Assembly (NCBI GenBank): GCA_023846275.1
Contig: CM043878.1
Span: forward strand, 10,981,501 to 11,045,500
Length of the DNA stretch: 64,000 nt
Reading direction: 5' to 3'
Source of the DNA: Vanilla planifolia
Taxonomy: Eukaryota; Streptophyta; Magnoliopsida; Asparagales; Orchidaceae
Part shown: piece after piece, positions 49,201 to 61,200 of the stretch
Layout: each line of letters opens with the position of its first letter
Position numbering within the stretch: position 1 is the first letter of the stretch
Made by a program: the position numbers and the translations under genes
Notes under the pieces: model-generated
Told to the model about the DNA's origin: nothing
The model's database searches: none
The model's input: only the letters and a program-made list of their open reading frames with translations

Positions 49201-52200
49201 TAAAAGTCCAAACACTTACAAAATGGACAAAATTATTGGAGACTGAAAAGATTATCTCGTTTTGTCTAGTTCATTCTATAGAAACTTAAGATTAGCAATA
49301 AAATCTACTTTATATGTAAGTTCTAGGAAAAAAATGCTTAAGAATCTACTGTAAAAAGCATAAGAATATGTTATTGAGCTTACAGTACTTGAGTTATGTT
49401 CAACATTGTCCCCATAGCCAATACGTGTAAATATGCAATCAACCACCCGTAGAGATGCAAAACGAGCTGGAACATAACAGCCAATTTGTGCGAGGATAAT
49501 CAAAAGACAGACTTGTTGAAGATAAGTACTTTTCCCGCACCTGATCACATAATAATGAAATTTAAGTCCATTACTTAGTTTGATACTTGAAAATATATCT
49601 TTTTCATTGAGATGTTGGATTGAAAAAAAAAATATAGCTTATAAAGATAAAAAATTTCAAGATGAAAATTTTACATGTTTGGACCCATAACTATCACCAT
49701 GTTTGATGCTTCTGATAGAAAAAGATTGTTAGGCTGCACAAGAAATTTGCTTGAATAGGATCATAAGATTTTGGTTATACTTGGTCAAACTTATAAAGCA
49801 AAGCAAGCAATTTGTATAATAAAAAATCATACAACAAACTCCTTGTGAACGCTCTCTAAAATAGGATGTCTTCCAGCATCAATTGCCATTGGACCATTTT
49901 CTGCCAACATTTTTTGTTAAAACTTGAGATATATGATCATTTAGTTTCCTTACACTAAATTGACAAAGCTTATACTTACCAGTGAACTCTGGTCTTGAAT
50001 AAGATTGGAGAGGCTTGGTAGATATCATGTTTGCAAATGAATTTACAGTCATGTCAAGAAGGCATAAAATCTCAGCAAGCAGTGTCAGGATCGAGATGTC
50101 CTCTCTTATTACATTAATAAGATCTGCCAAAATTGTTTTTAATACTTAAGTGGAAGAATCATATCGGTATTCAATATGTATAATACCTTAATTTGGATAA
50201 AGCATAATTGAATCTCATGGCATAGCTTCTTGGCATAAAACAACATGAAAATACATGACTGTAGCAATGTTGAGACACCATTATAAGAGCTTGAAAATGA
50301 GCATAAATCTATATGTGCAGCTTACATTTAAATAAAGTTATAGGTCAAGTATCATAACCAGTCTCATTATGATAAAGTATGTTATCAATAGTTTTGATTC
50401 ATCAACTCACAACAGACATGACAATGAAAAAAGAAATTTTGCCAGCCATAAAGAAAAGATAGTACAGTAGTTCCTATTACAGATTGAACTAAAAATGAAT
50501 AAGAAGATATAGGAGAATCAACTAAAATAAATTGTATAAACCTTCCAAGCACGTCTCAGTCCGCATAAAACATTCTGCTGCTGCAGACTTGTTTCTAATG
50601 TTCAGCTGCATAAGTGATAAAATCTTCATCAATCCTAAGAATATAGAAAACTAATATCCGAATATCAACTTAAGAACATAACACACCAGGAAGATATTAT
50701 TGCAAAAAAACTTTTGCATAAACGAGACAAGAAGTTAATTTATTTACTCAAGTTCAGCACAAGTAAGGATGCAAGAACCCTACTGGATGTGAAAATATTT
50801 AGATTATAGTTACATTAGACAATTATATCATGCCTCAAATAAAAAAAAATGGAAATTGCAACAAGAATAAAAGAAATGCATATTTCAACACCCACAAAAT
50901 TGGTTCAAGAAAAAAATTGAAGTATGATTGGCTATCTCAAAATGATTTGCTCACATGGATTGATTGTTCTTCAAAATTTCTTCCCTCTATAGACCTTGCT
51001 AATCGAATAGCTTGTTTCCATTATACACCAGTTCAATAATGGGACAAATTGTCATAAAGGGAAACTGAAAAGAACAAACCTAATAATCCATGACTTTATC
51101 AAAAATGTTTGGACCTAAGTGAGTCAGCTGACTTCTGTGGTGCGTGGGTGTAGAAACTTCGTGTTCAGCCACATGTCAAAACTTTCATGTGGCAGCTCCA
51201 TCATGGAGCTAACCTTGACCATGTTTAGCTTGTTTCTTCTGATATAATAGATTGTACAATAGGTTGTATGCTTTTGTTATAAGCGTGTTTACTTATAGTT
51301 TTTATATTTTATTGTGTAATATGTATCAATGTCTAATAATAATAAAAAAATAATGGATTGAGATAAGTATGCATAATTAGAAATTATTTTTAATTAAACT
51401 TGTTTATCTTTATTTGGGCATGACAATTATGTTTTCTTATTTTGACTACTAACTGTGTTGGCTCATTTAGATTTTTGAGGTTGTGTGTTGTGTCTCGTTA
51501 TAGACATTTTGGATGCACCAATTGAGATTGAAGATATGAAATTTGGGGAGACCCTCAATTCTGAGCAAAAAAAGTACAAAAACCAGCAAAATCTAGAGCA
51601 ACTAGCAATCTTAAGTTCTTCACTTCAGTAGTTAAAATGCTTTGGACATTCAAACGATTCTTGATTCATCCTAAAAGAAGAACCACTTGATTGATAGAGT
51701 TCTCTAAGAATGCTTTTGTATAATTGGACAAATTAGAGATGTTGATATAATTTCCATTATAGGGAATGCCCATTCTGTTAGGAAAATCCGACACCAACAC
51801 GACCCACATAGAGGAAGACCAAGCGTTTGGAGTAGTCTTTACCTCCTTGAGAAGCAGCTCTAGTTTCTACTCTTTCATCATCTCATCACGTGCATAGCAA
51901 TAATATTGAGTAAGCTCCCAATGTTACCATTGAAGAGTAACTAAAGAAAAAGGGGAGACAGGGACATCAATGTGAACCAATGACTTAATGCTTCAACTAA
52001 AGAAAGAGGAAGAGAATAATGCTGACATTCAAATATAAGACATCCTCAGGGAAGGTTGTCGCCTTGCAAAATAAATTGAGTGTTTCTTTCAAAGTAAATT
52101 GAGACTCCTCACGCTAATCTTTAATCCTTATCTTGCCCACAACTTGAGTGCGAAAGTGTTCCTTGACTCGTGAAGCTACACAACCCCATGCAAAGCTTCT

Positions 52201-55200
52201 AAGGTCCCTTATACCCAAAACAAATAAGGATAACTTCAGCTCTCTTGGCACCAATTTTCCCCATTTCCTCGTAAAAACCTTGTCATGGTTATTCTCTTTT
52301 AGCTTTTTTTTCTCAATTCTGCTCTCAAAACCCTAGCCACAAGTATGAAGTAAGTCTCTATTAATGAATAGGAGTCTTGCGACAACAAATGCTTAAAGAT
52401 CCGAGTTTTGCATTGACAAGAGACTAAGTCATTTCTTTAAAACAACGAAAGAATCAAATAAACAGATGACAAGAGCGCCTACATCAAATAATTAGGACAC
52501 ATAAAATACAATTCTTATGTTTAGTAATCATATGTGTTTCAACCAATCATATGCCCATAACTTCAAGAATAATTTTTGAAAATTACATTAGAAGTCTAAT
52601 TTACCTATATGATAAATGACTAATTAAAGTTTCCTAAATAATAAGACAAGGGTCAACAAGGTTGTCAAAAATGTTCATTGAAATGCTTAGAAAAACAACT
52701 CATTAATCTAGAGTTAAAATCCTTATTATTGATTAATTATCAGCTTTGATGCATTTTACTTAAGACCTTTAGTTTTCACCTACCTAACTTCAACAAATTT
52801 ATTTAATTGTTTTTCTCCACGTAAGTATCTTAATTGTCTACAAAACTTTTGAAAAATTGTTTTCTTTGTACCACAAATAGCTTGAGTAGCCTCTCATGAC
52901 ATGAGTGTACAATATACACATTCCTTTATGTGCTTATGTTCAAATTACGTTTTATAAAAAAACTATGTTCTTGTTAAAATAATCTTGTACATTTTGTTTC
53001 ACCAGGATAATTGTTGGTACTTTGAAAAATGCCCTTTAATTTTTCTAAACACATCCTTATCTATCGTTCAAATGTAACTAGCAACACTATTCCATATAAA
53101 ATTAGCTTTCATCCTTTCAAACCCGAAATCATAGTTTTAAGGCATTATTTGATGAAAGAAAAAATCAAGCTAAGTTGAACTACATTAATACAAGTATGCT
53201 CCAACAAGTAAAAAACGTCCTATCTCTAAGAAATAATTCTCTTTATGAAACTAAAAGGAGATGCACCTCAAGAAAAACTTACAGAAGCAAGCTCAAAACT
53301 TGAGCAATGTATGTTCTTCCCATTTCTCATGACCTGAAGTGCAAATTAGTATGTGCAATATAACTATGCTCAATAGACAACAGAATAGCATAGAATTTAC
53401 CTGGATAAATTTTTCTGGGAGTTTTCCAAGAATGTCCCTTTGCGGAATACTGAAGTAAAAGCCTTGTCTAGTGTTGTAGCGAATCTTTAAATTAGGTAAA
53501 TTAAACTCCTCGCGGTATGTGCTGGCAAGATCATAGATAGCTGTAAAAAGATTTAATAACCATTTAATAATTAGCTAGTGCATCTTAAGACAGATGAAGT
53601 GTCAAACTACCTTCACTGGTATCACAAAAAGAACGCCTCGCAACGTCTAAGAGCCCATCAACTTTAGCTTTAACAGCAAAACACTGTTGTGTACAAGCAA
53701 CAAAAGGAGCCCTTGCATGCACAACATCCTCGTCAATTATATCTCCAATTCTGTATGAGATCGAATTGGAAGGATATAAATAGATCTGGAAAAACAGAGA
53801 GCATAGCAAAAATGAAGAGCTGAGAAGAAAAACAAAAGAATGAAGAATGAATTGGAAAATACTTTTTTTGTTTACACAAAGAACTGCATGTAGGTTCGGC
53901 TACATATACGAAGATCTAACTAAATTACAAACTAAGGCAAATTAGGAATTCTTTTAACTATGACAAAAAATTATGAATTCTCTAGATTTTTGCATTCTTT
54001 TGCTAATAGTACCTGAAAATTCCTTTTGTCTAAATGAGTGTAAGATTTGTAGGAGTTAATGAGGTGATTTGAAGATCTTTAATTTTTATAAATAAATGTA
54101 AAATATTATGTGAAATTTATTTTAAAAAATTTAAAATATTTTATCATATTTATTTATTAATTTAGTTGATAATTATTATTTGCGTAAGTTTTTCTCAATT
54201 ATCTATTCTTGTATCTAACATTTTATAACTAAAAAAATTATTATTTGTCTCTCATTTCAAAACCTTCATGGTATCAAAGTTAACACCTTTTTTTTTTGCT
54301 AAGGTCATGATCTCATTCCAAATGGATAGAAGAGAAAAAGCCATCAAATCCACCACTTCCAAGAAAGGTAACTCGCAAAGTAGCAAGGTGAGGCTCAAAT
54401 TAAGGCCAGTAAGTATGCCGAGTAGGTTGGTGCACTTGATGTAAGAAGCAGCAAAGCAAGGCTCCATTTCCTGGAGGGAATGATCAGCCCATTTCCAAAA
54501 GAAAAAAGTATGCGAAGTGAGTGGGTATCAATGCTGGGTCTACCTTGTCATTGTGTTGGATTAAGGTTTCAAAATTGGTTGGTAATGCAGCAAGAAATAA
54601 TAAAAATATGAGAATTGTTCCCAGGCACATCAACTTCCTATGAAGAATGATGGGGAGCTTTCAAAGCTTCTTGGTAAAGTGACCATCGTTAATGGTGATG
54701 TGATGCCTAACATCCAATCTCTTGCTTCCTAAAAAGCCTATATTGGGGTTTTAGAAATCTGGTATTGCTTTTGATAAGAATCTTCTACCTTCCATTTGGG
54801 GAATGTTTTTTGAAGTGAGACATGAAGAAGCCAAAGGAAAACTATGTACTAATAGCTCAACCATTATGTCTACACATACTAATTTTAAAAATGATGGATG
54901 TAAGTAATGTAAGCATTGCAAACAACTATAGCATAAGAAAGACTAATAGAAATTGCATGGTAAACAAGCAAATTAGAAGCTAAAATCCAAACATAATGGT
55001 CAAGGCTATCAAATCATTACTGACAATTCTCAAGAGTCTTCATCAACTTGTAAGCAATCCCTTTTACCAGAGAGAAATTGAAGCACATGTACAACCTATT
55101 CAATATCTAAAATATCATTAACCCTATCTTGTTCTTTGGTTTAGAAGACTAATTCTCTAAACATTTTTGATTTGAGTGTCACACATAATCTTATTTATTC

Positions 55201-58200
55201 CTAGATTTTTTATTTAATTACAACTAATCACATAATTAATTATTTCAAAATTGTTCACATCTTATAGTCCTTATATAAGAAATAAAAAGGTCAACATTGT
55301 TGATGATTCCCTCTCAATTATAGTAGAGATTGGAATAGTTAAACTGAACTCTTATTAATTTTTTATGATGTTCTTCACATCTCTAATATGTCTTGTAATG
55401 TCCATCAATAAAGTTATCTTTAATCATCAATATTAAGTTAATTTTTACTTCTTTTATAATAAATTTTAAGAATTTATCATGAGAAAGATGATTGATATTA
55501 CAAGAAAAAGAATGGATTTAACCATTTTGAAAATGAATCTGACTCAAATAACGGTATAAAAATACTTGTCTCAATCCTACTTTTGTTCTTAAAGATTATA
55601 ACATTATGTTATGGTACTATAAGCTAGGCCATCTTAATATTCAATATTTAAAATACTTGATTTTAAATTTATTTCAAAATAAATTTTTCATTTTTTTTCA
55701 ATATGAAGCATGCCAATTTGCTAAGCATCATTGTACATCTTTTTTCTATCAACCTTGTTGACTAAACATATTATTTATCATGATTCATAATAATATATTG
55801 GGATTATTTTCAATATCATTTATTAACAATTATACATGATTAAGTTGAGTTTATTTGATAAAAGAAAAAAACGAAAGTTGAAAGAATTTTTAAACATTTT
55901 TGTACCATAATATGAACATAATTTTAAAAATTCATTCAAATTTTACTGAATCATAATTGTCATGAGCATTTCAAGAAGCTTTTAGGTAATCTTTTTTCTC
56001 GAAAAATTGATGGTTCAACAAATTTGTTGTATTGACATTTCACAATAAATGGTTCAACTAAAAGAAAGAACAAACATTTATTATAAGTATGCTCAGGATT
56101 TACTTTTAACCAATAAGATACCAAAATATTTTTTTTGGAAAAACAATTCTTATTATTACATATCTTATAAGTTGCATAATAAAATTTTGAACTTTGATAC
56201 ACTCTTGATATCTTTCTTAATTTAATCCAACAAATAAGTTGTCTTGTGCTTTACTTTTCGAGACATTTAATTGTATCACATTTATTCACACTTACAATCA
56301 TAATCATGAAAAACTTAGGCATTGAATTACAAAATGTATATTTGTTTGCTATGCTCCTAATTAAAACAAAAAGTAAAGACCCTATTTCCAAAAAAATATT
56401 TGTTACCATGGATGTTAAGTTTTTTTTTAAACTATACTTTTATTTCATGCCTCATCCTCAAGAGATAACCAAGCCAAAGATCCAATATCTCATAATTATA
56501 TTTTTAAAACCAAAGAAACTTCAAAAAACTTTTCACCATTCTACCTAAAAAGTTAGAATTTTTTAATACTAGAAGTACATAGATCAGTTGTTTTAGGTAT
56601 AAAGAATGCTTTTTTTTTATTATACTATTTCAAAACGATTATCACTCTACAATTTTTAACAAAAAATTATAGTGATAAAACCAGTTGATATTGTTTATTC
56701 AAAACAAAGAAAAGAACAAAAGAACAAGCCTTTCAACCCCTTGCACTGCCTAAAACTCATGATTCCTCTAAGTGATATCCCTAGTGAGTCTCCACAAAAT
56801 ATACATGTTATTCCATCTTCAAGTTTTGAGTTTTCCATTCAGAAAATTAAGCCAAGTACAAAATTTAAGTCAAGTTATTGCAACCTTCCCATTGCATTCT
56901 AAAAAGACGTGCAATCCTATACGCAATATCTTTTATCCCATTATGTGTCTTACAAATATTTGGCACATTCCCTTCATACTTTCACCTCAAAAGTGGCACG
57001 TATGGAGATCCTTAATAGCATGTTGGATGCTTTAAAAATTCTTGAGTGAAAGGAGACTATTTTTGAGAAGTTAAAAGATCTTAAGAATAACAACACAAAA
57101 GAATTAATAAATCCACCAAACGGGAAGACAACTATAGGATGCAAATGAGTGTTTATTATCAAGAATAAATCTATCTCTACAACATTACAAAGCATTATTG
57201 GTTTGCCAAAGGATTCATCCAAACTTATAGCAATGACTAACTAACAAAGTGTGCTATAGTTGCAAAGTTAAATGTTGTAAGAGTTTTCTTATCTCTAGCT
57301 ATTAATCTTGATTAACCACTACAAAAGATGGATATCAAAAATGCATTTCTCATTACAATCTTAGAAAAAGAAGTGTGCATGGAAACAATCCTAAAATTTG
57401 ATAAAAAGGTCAAAATAAAGGTGTATAGATTGAAAAAAATCATTATATGGATTGAAGTAATAGCTAAGAGTTTGATTTGAAAATTTTGATCAATTTGTCA
57501 AAAGTAGGGATAAGTTGATTATACAATGTTCATTAGACATTTATTGGATCGAAAGATAGTTGTGCTAATTGTATATGTGGATGATATCATTCTCACTAGA
57601 AATTATATATTTGAGATGACTTGGTTGAAAACTTTCCTGTTTTCAATGCTTGAAATGAAAGATTTAGGATCTTTAACATATTTCCTTGATATGACGATTG
57701 TGAAACTAAAAAAAAGAAGCTAACATAATTATGTTCTTGATTTTCTTAAGAAGATTGCGATGAGTAGTTATAGGCCAAAGATACTCTAATTGATGCTAAT
57801 TAGAGGCTTAGAAATGACAAGAAAAGTGATCATAAGAACACAACTTGGTATAAAAAATCTAATAAAAAAATTGATCTATCTCTCTCAAACACAATAAATA
57901 TTACAATTTTTGTAAACTTGGTAAGTCAATTTATATATTTATCTTATGAGAAACATCTTGAAACAATTCATTGGGTTCTTGAATATTTGAAGAGCGCTCC
58001 AAACAGAGAACTACTTTTTTAGAAAATCCCATTGCATAGCATTTAATTATATACAGATCTAGCTAATGCTAGGTCGACTATTGTCAAGAGTTTCATGTTG
58101 AAATATTCTATTTATGTTTAAGGAATCAAGTTACATGAAGAAGCAAAAAACAAATTGTAGTTGAGAGAAATAGTGCAAAAGCAGAATACAGAGCAATGAC

Positions 58201-61200
58201 TAACAAAACTTGTGAAATATTATAAGTGGAAAGGATCTTCAAAGAATTGAATATGCCAATAAGCATACCAACAACATCATATTCTAATAATAAAATTACT
58301 ATCAATCCAACTCAACAAGATTGCACAAAACATGTGAAGATTGACAGATATTTCATAAAAGAGATAATTGATTGTAAAGTTATTTGCATGTCTTTTATCT
58401 TTACTATTTAACAAATAACTGACATCGAAACTAAATTTCTATTTAGGCTTAATTTTGAACTTATTATAAAAAAGTTAAGTATGATTAATATCTATGCACC
58501 ATGTTAAAAGAGAGTGAGATTTGTATGAGTTAATGAAGAAATTCTAGGTTTTTCTATTTTTATAAATGAATTTAGAATATTCAACTAAATTTATTGTAAA
58601 TAAATATTGAATACTCTATCACATTTATTCTAAAATACATAAAACAAAAACTTCTAAAAAGATTTTTTCATACTTCGTAGTAAGGCTTCCAAGTGGCAAA
58701 AAAAATCATATTTTCTACACCTATACAAATTCCTCTTGATTTTCAAGATTCAACTCATTATTGAGGTTATTTATCCAATTCAATTTAGATTTTCAAAAAT
58801 TTTGCTTTGAGTATGATCATGCTATAAATAATAATTTAAGTTCACTATGATGTTAGTATAATTCATGACTAAATTCCTTTGAATTTGTATAAAATGTTGA
58901 ATGTCAAATCTATTGGGCACATCAAATGATTTGATCCATGTTTTGATATCCTTGATATGAAAACATGATCTCATACGATATATTCACTATAGTTAGATAG
59001 TCCAATCATGTATGCACAATATATATGACATTATATTATCCAATGTTCAAGGTAATGGATGGTTCTATCCTATTGACTAAGCAATTTGATTGTGATTAGG
59101 CAATCTATTAATAAGAATTGGATCATGATGAAAGTAATGAAAAAATTGATCCAATTACTAGTCATCAAAATAAGCTATAAAAAGAGGATTATGGAATCCT
59201 TTAGTTGCCTAAGTTTATTTATGCCATGAAAAACCATTTTGAAAATATTAAGAGATCTGAGAAGTTAAAGAAAAAATTTAACACGTTCAAATGGCAAGAA
59301 AGATTTCAAGCCTTGTATCTAATCCATTCAATATTGTTGAGCCTTGCACAATTGATTGTCAACAACAGCATATCTTATTCCATTAATATTCTCCAAATAA
59401 TTAATAGATTAGTTTTCATTGCAACATTTACTTACATTTTTATTTGATGCTTCTCATTAAGTCTTTCTTGTTCTCTTTTGGTACAAATGAGTTGTGTAGC
59501 TTATTTGAGCAAGTATTGTAAGATATTTGAGTCTAGTGCCCTAACCTTCTCTAGGCATTGGTGTTGTATATCCTCCAACTTCCTAGTAGCTTATCTGAGT
59601 AGGATGTATGTAGGTTCATTTGAGTTAGTGCTCCTTCAGAACTTTTTAGGCCAATGATTGTGTAGGCTCCTTTGAGACCATTGTAAAGACTTCATCCTCT
59701 TACATTTGTGAACAAGAAATATGAAAAATTGGTTTTGATGTCAATTGCCAATGTTTAAGAAAATTATCAAAAATGTATTACTAGTTTAAAGTTACAAAGT
59801 ATTAAAATTAAGACACCTGATAAATGAGCAAAATTCAAAAGATGAGTGTTATGTAGGTAAACAAAATTCAAAATACACATGATTATATGTATTATTTTGA
59901 CTAGAATAAACATGGACTAGTAAAACTACAACTCTCATATATGTAGGACTATAGAAGATTAAATAGGGCGCCTTATGTCCAATAGGAAAATAGCCATCTA
60001 ATAATACTTAAATTTGTCAAAATGTTTATAAAAGTAATTTGAAGAAGAGAATTACTTTGCATAATCTAGGCCATATGGTTAATGTCAATACAAATAACCT
60101 ACATGTACCTCTAATGAAAAACTTATAAACAATAATCATTTTTAAGAAGTTATGGTGATGTAATGTTCCTCAAAAATCAATAATATGGGATTAAAATGTG
60201 AGATCGAAAGCCAAGGAATCTCAAAAACAAAACTAGTCAGGTCATCCAAACAAAGGATCAGAAAATAGCCATAGAATCGAACATATCAGGCAAAACATCG
60301 AAGGATGGGGCTGGTTGAAAGCAACAACAAGAATTAAACAAAACATATGTGGTACATAGACAAAGGTAGAATAGATTTTTGTCTTACCAATGGGAGACAA
60401 TATTCTAGCAAGACAAAATATTATTTGAACACATTGACAACCTTATCCTTTGAGAAGGGTCAAGGATGTTGGAAAAAAGATAAAGCACCAATGCAGATTT
60501 CACTTTGCCACCAAAAAACACTATATTGATAAGGTTTGGTGTGAGGTGGAACCATTTAAACTATGGTAGGTGATCCTTGGATGTCGATATCTATATCATC
60601 AAGAGGTCACCTTCCACTTGAAGCAACAGCAATACATTAGAGAGATGGGTGATTGTAAGTGATATAGAACCACCCTGCAACAACAGTGGTCAAAATTGTG
60701 GTGGTTGGATAGGTAAAACTTATAAAATCCTGCCAAAAACTTTTCTTCTTGTCATTGCACCTTTACTACACTATAAGTATCTAAATATGAAACTAAATCA
60801 GCTACTCAGAAGATACTCTTCACTGTTCAAAGAGGTTTGGTTTAACTGCCCGATGTTCCATGGGAGTTCACTTTGATATTTATAGTGCACCTTTACTACA
60901 CCATAGGCATGTAGAAAACACTTGTATGCAAGCCGTTTTAGCATCGTGGGAGTTCACTTTCTTATGCAATGACAATCCAAACTTTAACTGGAAGGTGAAT
61001 AAAGATAAGGAACGAACAATGACTACTGAAGGTGGAGATGGAGTTCAATGGATAAGAGAGGCATAAAAATCTAAGATGGCACCTTCAAGCATTCAATACC
61101 ATATTGAACCAACAACACGGACATTGGTCATGATTACAGCAAGATGTGGCAAGGTTCATGAGGGGATGCAAGCTATATAGCACTTCAAAACCTTCAAATC

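Larger units (their letters stand above)
54027..58640 (+). mobile_element. Decayed Ty1/copia retrotransposon with both LTRs, antisense in MSH4 intron
   Basis: LTR-like copies lie at 54027-54268 and from 58502. A tRNA-iMet-type primer site follows the first (TGGTATCAAAG at 54269; consensus TGGTATCAGAG). Degraded parts follow in canonical order: gag zinc knuckle (CKHCKQ, about 54909), GAG-pre-integrase ([15 protein letters not shown], about 55617), integrase (ERKNKHLL, about 56062), MDV-type linker ([12 protein letters not shown], about 56388), RT (MDIKNAFL at 57328, [10 protein letters not shown] at 57562, [11 protein letters not shown] at 57655) and RNase H ([11 protein letters not shown] at about 57967, [13 protein letters not shown] at about 58327). 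Many stops and frameshifts show it is dead. It occupies the 9.2-kb intron between exons 62998-62913 and 53750-53611. Confidence 0.85.

Noticed and set aside
49879..50130. Independent small protein on the minus strand
   Set aside because: It is MSH4 exon 50123-49980 read through its splice sites.
57526..57723. Small gene encoding YVDDIIL-containing protein
   Set aside because: It is the RT active-site segment of the decayed copia element at 54027-58640, not a gene of its own.
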